A stretch of DNA of 16,064 nt. Source: Boseongicola sp. SB0662_bin_57 (lineage in GTDB: Bacteria > Pseudomonadota > Alphaproteobacteria > Rhodobacterales > Rhodobacteraceae). Below the pieces are notes generated by a model. It had not been told where the DNA came from. It was given only the letters and a program-made list of their open reading frames with translations, and did no database searches. The stretch lies in contig VXPN01000129.1 of assembly GCA_009839535.1 (NCBI GenBank), forward strand, positions 1 through 16,064. Reading direction: 5' to 3'. Position numbers and translations under genes: made by a program. How positions within the stretch are numbered: position 1 is the first letter of the stretch; every line of letters starts with the position of its first letter. Below, piece after piece: positions 7,586 to 15,411 of this stretch.

Positions 7586-9052
7586 ATGCCAGACACCGAG
7601 CCTTCCCCGATCGACGCCTGCGGACTTCCGGTGCTTGAGGCGCGCCTCAAAGAAGACCTTCGCTTTCTTTGCTATCCTGGAAAGGACTGGGTGCCGCGCC
7701 GCGAAGGAGTGACCGACGTGACAATCATCGGCGCAGGCATGTGCGGCCTGCTGGCCTGGTTTGCGCTTAGTATGGGCGGAGTTCTGAACACCCGAGTTCT
7801 TGACCGCAGCGCGAATGGGCTAGAGGGCCCTTGGTTGACCTATGCACGGATGGAGACGCTTCGTTCGCCCAAGGAACTGACCGGCCCATGCTATCGGCAG
7901 GGCACGCTGACGTTCCAAGCTTGGTTCCGCGCGCAATTCGGGGCGGCAGCCTGGGGTGCGATGGACAGGATTCCGCGCCCAATGTGGATGGACTATCTGC
8001 GCTGGTACCGAAGAGCCTTGGAAGTGCCCGTCGAGAACGACATTTCGGTCGATCTGGTCGAGCCCGAGGGCGATCTGCTGCGACTGCATCTATCTGGTGC
8101 GGACAGCGACACGATTCTGACCCGGAAACTGGTCTTCGCAACCGGACGCGACGGCATCGGCGAAAAGAACATCCCCGGATTCGCTGACGGCCTGCCCCGC
8201 AAGTACTGGGCGCACAGCGCCGACGAGATCGACTTCTCGGCCCTCGAAGGCAAGCGGGTGGCTGTAGTGGGTGTCGGCGCTTCGGCCGTCGACAACGCTG
8301 CCGAGGCGCTCGAGCACGGCGCCGCCGAAGTCTGCCACCTGATCCGCCGGAAAGAGATGCCGACGATCAACAAGATGATGGGGATCGGCAGCTTTGGCTT
8401 CACGGCCGGCTTCGCGGAATTGCCTGACGAATGGCGCTGGCGTTTCATGCAGTATTCCTTCGCCACCCAGACTCCCGCGCCACATGGTTCGACGCTGCGG
8501 GTCAGTCGGCACGACAATGCGTTTTTTCATTTCGACAAGGCGGTGACATCGACGCAGGAGGAGGGGGACGCCGCGCGTGTGAGCTTTGCCGACGGCACGT
8601 CATACCTTGCGGATTTCCTCATCCTCGGCACCGGATTCACGGTCGATCCGCTGTCGCGAGTCGAGTTTGGCAAGGCGGCGAGCGAGATCCAGCTTTGGGA
8701 GGATGTCTATACCCCGCCCGTGGATGAACTATCCGCCGATCTCGCGCGGTTCCCCTATCTCAACCCTGATTTCAGTTTTCGGGAAAAGGTACCGGGCAAG
8801 GCGGCCTGGCTGAAGAATGTCTATTGTTTCAACTATGGCGCTTCGGCGAGCCTTGGCAAGGTGAGCGGTGACATTCCCGGAGTGTCCGAAGGGGCCGAAT
8901 GGCTGGCCCGTGCGCTGGCGGCGACGCTTTATGCCGAGGACATCGAAACCCATTGGCAGGGCCTTCTTGACTATGCCAAGCCTGAACTGGACGGCAGCGA
9001 ATGGACGGCTAGCGAGTTGGAACCGGCGGAACGAGAAGGGCAAGTGGCATGA
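7586..9052 (+). CDS. FAD/NAD(P)-binding oxidoreductase, flavin-monooxygenase-like
   Basis: The 488-residue product has two Rossmann dinucleotide sites: VTIIGAGMCGLLAW (GxGxxG at residues 49-54) for FAD, and KRVAVVGVGASAVDNAAEAL (229-234) for NAD(P)H. Between them, KYWAHSADEIDFSALEGKRV resembles the region just before the second site in flavin-containing monooxygenases, but the full FxGxxxHxxxW/Y fingerprint is not intact. Near the C-terminus of the core is FADGTSYLADFLILGTGFTVD, the usual ATG/GTG FAD contact. It is likely a cytosolic oxidase or N/C-hydroxylating monooxygenase; the substrate is unknown. The start is the ATG at 7586 after AGGACA; an in-frame ATG at 7565 is possible, and the open frame to 7445 overlaps the MFS relic. 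Its stop overlaps the next start (ATGA), suggesting translational coupling as first gene of the cluster. Confidence 0.85.
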   Translation: MPDTEPSPIDACGLPVLEARLKEDLRFLCYPGKDWVPRREGVTDVTIIGAGMCGLLAWFALSMGGVLNTRVLDRSANGLEGPWLTYARMETLRSPKELTGPCYRQGTLTFQAWFRAQFGAAAWGAMDRIPRPMWMDYLRWYRRALEVPVENDISVDLVEPEGDLLRLHLSGADSDTILTRKLVFATGRDGIGEKNIPGFADGLPRKYWAHSADEIDFSALEGKRVAVVGVGASAVDNAAEALEHGAAEVCHLIRRKEMPTINKMMGIGSFGFTAGFAELPDEWRWRFMQYSFATQTPAPHGSTLRVSRHDNAFFHFDKAVTSTQEEGDAARVSFADGTSYLADFLILGTGFTVDPLSRVEFGKAASEIQLWEDVYTPPVDELSADLARFPYLNPDFSFREKVPGKAAWLKNVYCFNYGASASLGKVSGDIPGVSEGAEWLARALAATLYAEDIETHWQGLLDYAKPELDGSEWTASELEPAEREGQVA

Positions 9053-9528
9053 GTGCGAACGAGACCACGCTGGCAACGGCCGGCATCGGCGAAACGGGAC
9101 CTGCGAGCGCTGCGGTGGCGCTGCGGTCGGACATCTTCGAAATGACCGCAGTGGCAGAAAATGCGGTTCTGCGGCCAAAGGAGACGGGGCGCTGGCCGCA
9201 TCCGTTGCGGGCTGCGCTAGCCGCACGGATCGCGGCGCTGAACGGTGTTGGGGACCTCGCTGTCCGCTACGCGTTGGAGGCAGGCGACTTTGCCGGGCTG
9301 GCCAACCCGGCCAGCAACGGCGCCGCGGAGGGGCTTGGCCCGGTTCTTGCCTTCATGGACAAGGTCGCAGTCGAAACGCGGAACGTGGTGGCAACCGACA
9401 TTTCCGCACTTCAGGACACCGGCGTCGCGGATGCCGACATCGTCCGGCTGTCCGAGTTGAACGCATTCCTCGCCTATCAGATCAGGGTTGTCGCCGGGCT
9501 GCGGCTGATGACGGAGGGAAAGCCATGA
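9049..9528 (+). CDS. CMD-domain protein without cysteines (Avi_7170-like)
   Basis: The product is 159 residues, wholly alpha-helical in character, and resembles the carboxymuconolactone-decarboxylase-like family known as Avi_7170. The features used are HPLRAALAARIAALNGV, and near the end TDISALQDTGVADADIVRLS followed by ELNAFLAYQIRVVAGLRLM. It contains no cysteine at all, so it cannot run the CxxC peroxidase chemistry of AhpD. The next gene encodes a CMD protein that has the motif, so the pair may form a mixed complex with one active and one structural subunit; this is inference. The ATG overlaps the previous stop by four bases and its own stop overlaps the next start in the same way. Family assignment rests on memory of conserved segments. 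Confidence 0.75.
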   Translation: MSANETTLATAGIGETGPASAAVALRSDIFEMTAVAENAVLRPKETGRWPHPLRAALAARIAALNGVGDLAVRYALEAGDFAGLANPASNGAAEGLGPVLAFMDKVAVETRNVVATDISALQDTGVADADIVRLSELNAFLAYQIRVVAGLRLMTEGKP

Positions 9529-10115
9529 GTGCGGTGGTCAGGAAATTCACCCGCAGTGTGCCCGAATGGCGTCCGCGCGTGGTCCCGGTGAAGCTGGAGG
9601 AGGCGAGCGAGGCGCAGCTTGATGCACTGAGCGTGACGCCGTCCGGCACCAAGGTTTCGGACTATGTCTTGACGTTGGCGCACGACGTAGAGTCGCTCAA
9701 GGTCCGTTCGCCCCTGTTCAACGCGATCATGTATGACAAGGGGGGCATGAGCCGAGCCGAGCGCGAGATCGGCGCGATTGGCGCCTCGATGGTTAACCAC
9801 TGCATCTATTGCGCCGCGGTTCACGCCGCGCGCCACGCGCAGCTAGAGAACAGCCCCGAGATCACCGATCGGTTGTTTCTTGATGGTAGTGCCGCAAAGC
9901 TTCCAGATCGCGACCGGGCGATCTTTGAATTCGCCGTTGCGCTCTCCGAAGCTCCGCCCGAAGCTGGACCGGAGCGGATGCAGGCCCTGCGCGAAGCGGG
10001 TCTCGATGAAGCGGAGATTCTCGACCTGATCCTGTCAACGGCGTTGTTCGGCTGGGCAAACCGCCTGATGCATGTGCTCGGCGATCCGGTGCGGTCTGAC
10101 GGTGGGGAGGCATGA
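9525..10115 (+). CDS. alkylhydroperoxidase-like CMD protein (Avi_7169-like)
   Basis: This 196-residue protein has the AhpD redox motif NHCIYCAAVHAARHA, with Cys93, Cys96 and His100 in the CxxCxxxH spacing, preceded by AEREIGAIGAS. AhpD-type proteins reduce peroxides or act as thiol relays; some CMD relatives are decarboxylases. The N-terminal region (PEWRPRVVPVKLEEASEAQL) and overall length fit the family called Avi_7169, described as a partner of Avi_7170-type proteins, which matches the gene next door. A GGAGGG ribosome site lies within the preceding gene, and the ATG at 9525 overlaps that stop. The same frame is open far upstream to 8868 only because of overlap with other genes. It may detoxify peroxide produced by the neighbouring flavoprotein, or take part directly in catabolism. 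Confidence 0.83.
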   Translation: MSAVVRKFTRSVPEWRPRVVPVKLEEASEAQLDALSVTPSGTKVSDYVLTLAHDVESLKVRSPLFNAIMYDKGGMSRAEREIGAIGASMVNHCIYCAAVHAARHAQLENSPEITDRLFLDGSAAKLPDRDRAIFEFAVALSEAPPEAGPERMQALREAGLDEAEILDLILSTALFGWANRLMHVLGDPVRSDGGEA

Positions 10116-10116
10116 C

Positions 10117-10146
10117 TTGACGACTTCAGCGATGTGGCGCTTTATT
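10117..10146 (+). promoter_or_regulatory. candidate internal promoter before the opine-dehydrogenase-like gene
   Basis: TTGACG (10117-10122) and TTTATT (10141-10146) are separated by 18 bases, five of six and four of six matches to sigma70 consensus hexamers. It lies in the only sizeable gap among the first four genes, about 24 bases before the chosen start codon. It could give the dehydrogenase and transporter genes their own transcript. Motif inspection only. Confidence 0.35.
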
Positions 10147-10169
10147 GATTGCGGGGGGTTCGGCGTCTG

Positions 10170-11291
10170 ATGGGGGACGAGATCCGGATCGGCATTGCGG
10201 GTGCAGGCTCGATCGCTTTCGGAACGGCGGCGCTGGTCGCCGCGAACGGGCATGCCCCGATGCTCTGGTCGCCTTCGGGCACGGGAACAGTGGCGTTGGC
10301 CGACGGCAATCCGTTGATCGCAGAGGGGGCCCTCGACGCTGTCGTGACACCACGCATCGCCGCCACTGCCAGGGAACTGGCCGAAGAGAACGATTGCCTC
10401 ATGATCGCCCTTCCCGCCTATGGCCATAGGCCGGTGATGGACGCGCTTGCGCCAAAAGTCCGGGACGATCAGCACGTGATCATCTCGTCTCACGCCTCGT
10501 TTGGCGCGATCTATCTGCGTCAGCAACTGGTGGCGCGAGGCATTCGTGCCCCTGTGACCGCCTGGGGCACGACCGCGCCAACCGGGCGCCGGCAGTCGCC
10601 GTCGCGGGTGCGGATCAACACGGTTCGCGAGTTGATCGACATTTGCACCTTGCCAGAAGATCTGTCGGATGAGGCTCTGACGCTATGCCAGCAACTGTTT
10701 GGGGATCGGTTCCAGCCGCGAGAAGGGCTGCTGGCGATATCGCTCTCGAACCTGAACCCGCAAAATCACATGGGCATCGCGCTGGGCAACATGACCCGGA
10801 TGGAACGCGGCGAGGACTGGAGCCAGGGCGAGAACGTCACTCCCAAGATCGGTCGCCTGCTTGAGTCGCTGGATGCCGAGCGCTTGGCAATCGCCAAGGC
10901 ATTGGGGGTGAAAGTGCGCACGATCTTTGAGCATTTCCACCTGTCGTTCCACGTGCCCGTGGCTTCGATCTCGGAGATGAACCAAGAGATGCACGCTGTG
11001 GGAAACGGCGGTACCGGACCCGCGACGGCCGATAGCCGTTACGTTACAGAAGATGTGCCATACGGACTGGTCCCGACCGCCGCACTTGGCCGAATGGCGG
11101 GTCGACCGGCGCTGCTGCACGAGGCAGGCATTCGCATATTCTCGGCCATGTATGGCCGGGACTTCATCGCCGAGAACGCGCTTCTCGATGCCATAGACTT
11201 GTCGGGCCATTCGCTCGACGACCTGAAGGAAGCTGCGAAGACCGGCCTTCTGATCCACCCGGATGTCGTCATGGCGTCCGCCGATAAATAG
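10170..11291 (+). CDS. octopine/nopaline (opine) dehydrogenase family protein
   Basis: Opine dehydrogenases interconvert an N-(carboxyalkyl)amino acid with an amino acid plus a 2-oxo acid, using NAD(P)H; they act in the cytosol. The 373-residue product starts with a Rossmann fold, IRIGIAGAGSIAFGTAALVA (GxGxxA at residues 11-16). After a central linker it has LSNLNPQNHMGIALGN, where His200 sits at the place of the catalytic His in known family members. The C-terminal half is helical. The ATG at 10170 follows a run of G (10153-10158) as ribosome site. A TTG at 10149 would add seven residues but falls at the likely transcription start. Reaction direction and substrate are not knowable here. With an importer directly downstream, breakdown of an imported opine-like compound is a reasonable guess. 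Confidence 0.85.
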   Translation: MGDEIRIGIAGAGSIAFGTAALVAANGHAPMLWSPSGTGTVALADGNPLIAEGALDAVVTPRIAATARELAEENDCLMIALPAYGHRPVMDALAPKVRDDQHVIISSHASFGAIYLRQQLVARGIRAPVTAWGTTAPTGRRQSPSRVRINTVRELIDICTLPEDLSDEALTLCQQLFGDRFQPREGLLAISLSNLNPQNHMGIALGNMTRMERGEDWSQGENVTPKIGRLLESLDAERLAIAKALGVKVRTIFEHFHLSFHVPVASISEMNQEMHAVGNGGTGPATADSRYVTEDVPYGLVPTAALGRMAGRPALLHEAGIRIFSAMYGRDFIAENALLDAIDLSGHSLDDLKEAAKTGLLIHPDVVMASADK

Positions 11292-11317
11292 CCAACCCAA
11301 CAGAAATGGAGAAAGAA

Positions 11318-12427
11318 ATGACCAATCTGACAATTGACCGTCGTCGCTTCCTCAGCACCAGTGTTGCTGGGGCGGCCATGCTGGCAAGTCCGGCCTATCT
11401 GCGGCGCTCGTCTGCACAGGGCAGCGGCGAGGTGAACGTCTGGACCTACAACCAGTTCGTTCCCGACGCCTTCAAGGATCAGTTCGAGGCCGATACCGGC
11501 ATCAAGGTAAACGTCCGTCTTGTCGACGATCAAGGCAAGCAATTCAATCTCTTGGCCGCCGAAGCACCGAATCCGACGGTGGATGTCGTTACGGTCGCCG
11601 GTCATCGGTTCCTTCAGTTCATCGACAGCGAATTGCTGGCCCCGATGGACACCAGCCGGTTGTCGAACTGGGGAAATATCAACCCGACCTTCTCTGAAAG
11701 CGACTGGGCCACGATCAACGGCCAAAAATGGGGGGCGCCGATCCTCTCGGGCATGGAGGTGTTGTCCTACAATACCGAATTCGTCACCGCGGAAGAGGCC
11801 GAGACCTGGGACACGCTGTTCAGCGAGGAATACAAGGGTCAGACCGCCTACATCATCCAGGACATGATGTCGATCGTCATGCTGATGATGGGTTATGACG
11901 GCAATATGGTTGCCTACCTGGACGACCCTGACGAGGCCGCGCGAATCGTCGAGGAAGCGAAGAACTTCCTGATCGAGAAGAAGCCGCTTGTCCGGAAGTA
12001 CTATGACAGCGGTGCCGAAGTGCAGCAGATGTTCATCAATCAAGACATCGTTCTTGGTCACTCGTGGAACGGTCCAGCTGCCGCATTGATCAATGATGGC
12101 TTCCCGTTGGGCATGTCTATCCCGCAGGAAGGTTCATATGGCTTCGTGTACACGCTGAACATTGCCAACAACGCTCCGAATCCGGACAACGCCTATACGC
12201 TCCTGAACGCGCTCCTGGCGTCTCCCGAAATCGGTGCCTCGATGACCAAGGCGTCGGGCTTCATCTCGACATACAAGGACGCCTCGCAATACCTGACCGA
12301 GGCCGAGAAGCGGTCCACCTCCTTCCCGGAGGAGCAACTGGCCAACTTGCAGTTCTTCCGCGCCGAGGCGAATGAGATGAAATACGGTCTCGTTGACCCC
12401 GCTGTGGAAGCCGTGAAGGCAGCCTGA
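11318..12427 (+). CDS. ABC transporter periplasmic binding protein, PotD-like, Tat signal
   Basis: This is the solute receptor of the importer. The 369-residue precursor opens with a twin-arginine signal, TIDRRRFLSTSVAGAAMLA, so it should fold in the cytoplasm before export. The mature part follows the PotD/PotF plan: VNVWTYNQFVPDAFKDQFEA and TGIKVNV at the start, LLAPMDTSRLSNWGNINPTF, NGQKWGAPI, and IPQEGSYGFVYTLNIANNAP late. In E. coli PotD the last segment carries Trp255 and Asp257, which bind polyamine amino groups. Here the matching residues appear to be Phe276 and Tyr278, so a polyamine ligand is doubtful. The ATG at 11318 is preceded by GGAGAAAG; an ATG at 11306 would add four residues. 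The gap to the dehydrogenase is 26 bases and a strong hairpin follows the stop. Confidence 0.9.
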   Translation: MTNLTIDRRRFLSTSVAGAAMLASPAYLRRSSAQGSGEVNVWTYNQFVPDAFKDQFEADTGIKVNVRLVDDQGKQFNLLAAEAPNPTVDVVTVAGHRFLQFIDSELLAPMDTSRLSNWGNINPTFSESDWATINGQKWGAPILSGMEVLSYNTEFVTAEEAETWDTLFSEEYKGQTAYIIQDMMSIVMLMMGYDGNMVAYLDDPDEAARIVEEAKNFLIEKKPLVRKYYDSGAEVQQMFINQDIVLGHSWNGPAAALINDGFPLGMSIPQEGSYGFVYTLNIANNAPNPDNAYTLLNALLASPEIGASMTKASGFISTYKDASQYLTEAEKRSTSFPEEQLANLQFFRAEANEMKYGLVDPAVEAVKAA

Positions 12428-12439
12428 GGTCCTGACACG

Positions 12440-12467
12440 CCGCACGCCCCCTCACGGGGGTGTGCGG
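12440..12467 (+). terminator. strong hairpin between binding-protein and permease genes
   Basis: CCGCACGCCCCC (12440-12451) pairs with GGGGGTGTGCGG (12456-12467): a 12-bp stem with one G-U pair and a TCAC loop. It starts 13 bases after the binding-protein stop and no T-tract follows. Such hairpins in ABC operons often stabilise the upstream transcript or cause partial termination, giving more binding protein than permease. That role here is inference. Confidence 0.55.
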
Positions 12468-12557
12468 GCCGAAACTGACACCTCCGTTTCCGCCCATTGG
12501 AATCCGCCCCCTTTCACCGAGGGCGTGCGTGCCGACCTGACCGGCTAGGGGAACGTC

Positions 12558-13541
12558 ATGAATCCAGAAGTCGCATCCGCGTCTGAACCACGGGGCGTGC
12601 CGGGGGAGGGTCACGCCGCATTTTGGGGCCGGGCGACCCGTTGGGGCCCCTACAAGGCCCTGTTGGCCTTCGTTTGCGCGTCGCCGCGGCGCCAGTTCTT
12701 CATTCTCGCCGCGCTGCCGGTCATTTGGGTCCTGACGCAGCATCTCGGACCAATGCTCCAGATGCTCCGTGTCAGCCTGACCGACGCCTATCCGGTTGCC
12801 CAGGACGCCCAGACCCAGTTCACGCTGGAACATTACGGGCGGTTCTTCGGGGACAGGCTGTTCTGGATGCCGTTCTTCCGGACGCTCGCCTTTGCGAGCA
12901 CCTTCACCTTGGCGACGCTCATCATCACGTACCCCGTCGCGTATTTCCTTGCCCGGCATGTCAGCCGAAAGAACCAGCTCCTGTTTCTTCTGTTGCTTCT
13001 CGTTCCCTTCTGGGTCGGCGAAATTGTGCGGACCTATGCGATCATGATCCTGTTGGGAAATACCGGAGCGGTCAACCTTGCGCTAAAGTGGCTGGGGTTG
13101 GTCGATCGGCCGATCCCGTTCATGTACACGAGCTTCTCGATGGGCGTCGGCATCGTCTATCTGACGGCGCTATACATGCTGCTTCCGCTCTACTCGGCAC
13201 TGGAAAAGCTCCCGCAAAGCTACTGGGAAGCGGCGGCCGATCTCGGCGCAGGCGCCTGGATCAGGTTCCGCCGCGTGACATTGCCCCTGACGATCGAGGG
13301 CATTTCGTCGGGGTGCACGCTGGTCTTCCTGATCTCGACGGGATTCTACGCGACGCCGGTGCTTCTTGGTGGTCCCTCGACCACGGTCTTTGCCGAGACA
13401 ATCGCGGGTTTCTTCCACGTGGCAGGTGACGAGTGGCCGACTGGCGCTGCCTTTGCGACGATCATGTTCCTCGCTGCACTGGCGATCTCGGGCGTCTTTC
13501 AGCGGTTGATGTACATGCTCAGAAAGGGTGACACCAAGTGA
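12558..13541 (+). CDS. ABC transporter permease, PotB/PotH type
   Basis: This is the first inner-membrane permease of the importer, 327 residues, with about six transmembrane helices after a roughly 45-residue cytoplasmic N-terminal extension. Helices include FFILAALPVIWVLTQHL, FTLATLIITYPVAYFLARHV and LLFLLLLLVPFWVGEIVRTY. The EAA loop that docks on the ATPase reads YWEAAADLGAGAWIRFRRVT (residues 222-241), followed by LPLT. The ATG at 12558 follows AGGGGA. Its stop overlaps the next gene's GTG start by four bases. The 130-base gap upstream holds the hairpin and nothing else I can identify. Confidence 0.92.
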   Translation: MNPEVASASEPRGVPGEGHAAFWGRATRWGPYKALLAFVCASPRRQFFILAALPVIWVLTQHLGPMLQMLRVSLTDAYPVAQDAQTQFTLEHYGRFFGDRLFWMPFFRTLAFASTFTLATLIITYPVAYFLARHVSRKNQLLFLLLLLVPFWVGEIVRTYAIMILLGNTGAVNLALKWLGLVDRPIPFMYTSFSMGVGIVYLTALYMLLPLYSALEKLPQSYWEAAADLGAGAWIRFRRVTLPLTIEGISSGCTLVFLISTGFYATPVLLGGPSTTVFAETIAGFFHVAGDEWPTGAAFATIMFLAALAISGVFQRLMYMLRKGDTK

Positions 13542-14329
13542 CCCGCAACACGCGCATCTTGCTCTCCTGCGTCTACTGGGCCTTCGTCCTCTATGTGTTT
13601 GTGCCATTGATCCTGATGATTCTCATGGGATTCAAGGATTCGAGGTTCATAGGGTTTCCGATCAAGTCCTGGACGCTCGACTGGTACCTTGGCGTGTTCG
13701 AGGATGCCGAAGTGATCTCGGTCTTTGGCTATTCCATCGCGATCGCAGTGTCCGCATCCGTGATTTCAATCGCGGTTGGGCTTTGGATCGCGGTGTTGCT
13801 GGAGGGTCGGAAGTTCTGGGGACGTGCGACGGTGTTCGGTCTTGCCATCCTGCCCGCGCTTGTGCCCGGAATCATCTCGGCAATCGCGTTCCGAATCTAT
13901 GCGCGACTTCTTGGCATCGAACCGGGGATGTTCGCGATCATCTGGGCCCACGCAGTCCACAACGTGCCATTTGTGGTGCTGGTGGTCATGGCGCGCCTCT
14001 CGACCCTGCCAAAGAGCCAGATCGAGGCGGCTCGCGACCTCGGCGCCGACCCGCTGGTGGCCTTTCTAAGGATCACTTTGCCCTACCTTACCCCCGCTAT
14101 CATGGGCGCCAGCATCTTTTGCCTGCTGCTCAGCTTCGACGACTTTGTCCGCTCTTTCTTCCTTGGCAGTTACGAGCCGACGCTGCCAGTTCTGATCTTC
14201 GCCATGCTGCGTTCGGGCATGTCGCCGGAGATAAACGCAATTGCCACCGTCGCGCTGCTCCTTACGGCTGTCCTCGGCATTTGGGCCGAGCGTTATGTGC
14301 GTCGTACGAACAAGGATCCGCGAAGATGA
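13538..14329 (+). CDS. ABC transporter permease, PotC/PotI type
   Basis: This is the second permease, 263 residues, with about six helices. It matches PotC-type proteins in length and in its opening CVYWAFVLYVFVPLILMILM and SWTLDWYLGVFED. The EAA loop is QIEAARDLGADPLVAFLRIT (Glu163, Gly169), then LPYLTPA. The start is a GTG at 13538 that overlaps the PotB-type stop, with AAAGGGTG upstream; its own stop overlaps the ATPase ATG. Equal, coupled translation of the permease and ATPase subunits is therefore likely. Confidence 0.92.
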   Translation: MTRNTRILLSCVYWAFVLYVFVPLILMILMGFKDSRFIGFPIKSWTLDWYLGVFEDAEVISVFGYSIAIAVSASVISIAVGLWIAVLLEGRKFWGRATVFGLAILPALVPGIISAIAFRIYARLLGIEPGMFAIIWAHAVHNVPFVVLVVMARLSTLPKSQIEAARDLGADPLVAFLRITLPYLTPAIMGASIFCLLLSFDDFVRSFFLGSYEPTLPVLIFAMLRSGMSPEINAIATVALLLTAVLGIWAERYVRRTNKDPRR

Positions 14330-15411
14330 CCTCGCAGCCTCCCCTCGTCAGCATCGAAGGCGTCTCGAAGACCTTCGGCCACGCCGTCGCGCTTGAGCGG
14401 ATGGAACTGGATATCGCCGAGGGCGAGTTCGTCACCTTCCTGGGCCCCTCGGGTTGCGGCAAGTCTACGACGTTGCGTCTTCTCGGCGGGTTCGAGCGCC
14501 CGGACACCGGACGCATTGTGCTGGAAGGCAAGGACGTGACCCGGCTGCCGCCCGACCGGCGCAACGTGAACATGGTGTTCCAGGACTATGCGCTGTTTCC
14601 GCACATGACGGTCCTGCAAAACATGGCCTTCGGACTGGAACTGACGAGCATGAGTCGAGGCACCATCAAGGCCAGACTGAAAGAACTGATGGCGTTCCTT
14701 GAGCTTGCCGACTACGGCGACCGATATCCTGGCCAGCTTTCCGGAGGACAGCGGCAGCGTGTCGCCCTTGCGCGCGCACTTGCCCTTGATCCCGCGCTTC
14801 TCCTGCTCGACGAACCGCTAGGCGCACTGGACGCGAAGCTTCGGGGACAGGTCCAGCAAGAGCTGAAGTCGATCCAGAGGCGGACCGACAAGACCTTCGT
14901 CTTCGTCACCCACGACCAGGAAGAGGCACTGACCATGTCCGACCGGATCGTGGTGATGAATGCCGGGCGCGTCGAACAGGACGGCACGCCCGAAGAGCTT
15001 TACATTCACCCCGCCAACCGTTTCGTCGCGGAGTTCATTGGCGAAACAAACTTGATCTCGGGCGAAATCCGCAGCCAGGAGGGTGAAGAGGTAGTGATTG
15101 ATTGGCACGGTTCGATCCTGCGCGGCCACAGGCGGCCGGAAGACCCGCATCCCGACGGACAGGTCACCGCCTCGGTCCGGCTGGAACGGCTGGAGTTGCA
15201 TTGGGAAAGGCCCGCAAGAGTCAATGCAGTTCAGGGCCGCGTGGTCGGCAAGACCTTTCTCGGCAGCCGGATGATGGTGAACCTGCTCGTCGAACAGGCC
15301 GCGGGTGCGACTCTGAAGGCCTATGTTGACATGGAGACAGGTCAGGCCGTGGGCGACGCGCCGGTGTGGATCTGTTGGGACGCCGACAGCATGGCCGTCC
15401 TGAGTGACTGA
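14326..15411 (+). CDS. ABC transporter ATP-binding protein, PotA type
   Basis: This is the cytosolic ATPase that drives the importer, 361 residues. It has Walker A GPSGCGKST (residues 40-48), a Q-loop in NMVFQDYALFPHMTV, the signature LSGGQRQRVALARAL from residue 138, Walker B LLLLDEPLGALD from residue 158 and the H-loop THDQEEALTMSD with His196. A C-terminal TOBE-type domain (about residues 280-355) is typical of spermidine/putrescine, iron and sugar importers. All catalytic residues are present. The open frame extends far upstream inside the permease gene, but the ATG at 14326, overlapping that stop, begins the conserved domain. It is the last clear gene of the cluster. Confidence 0.95.
   Translation: MTSQPPLVSIEGVSKTFGHAVALERMELDIAEGEFVTFLGPSGCGKSTTLRLLGGFERPDTGRIVLEGKDVTRLPPDRRNVNMVFQDYALFPHMTVLQNMAFGLELTSMSRGTIKARLKELMAFLELADYGDRYPGQLSGGQRQRVALARALALDPALLLLDEPLGALDAKLRGQVQQELKSIQRRTDKTFVFVTHDQEEALTMSDRIVVMNAGRVEQDGTPEELYIHPANRFVAEFIGETNLISGEIRSQEGEEVVIDWHGSILRGHRRPEDPHPDGQVTASVRLERLELHWERPARVNAVQGRVVGKTFLGSRMMVNLLVEQAAGATLKAYVDMETGQAVGDAPVWICWDADSMAVLSD

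Noticed and set aside
11039..12061. Long minus-strand open frame across the binding-protein gene (340 codons)
   Set aside because: Antisense shadow of the dehydrogenase end and the binding-protein gene, both of which have strong motifs and ribosome sites.
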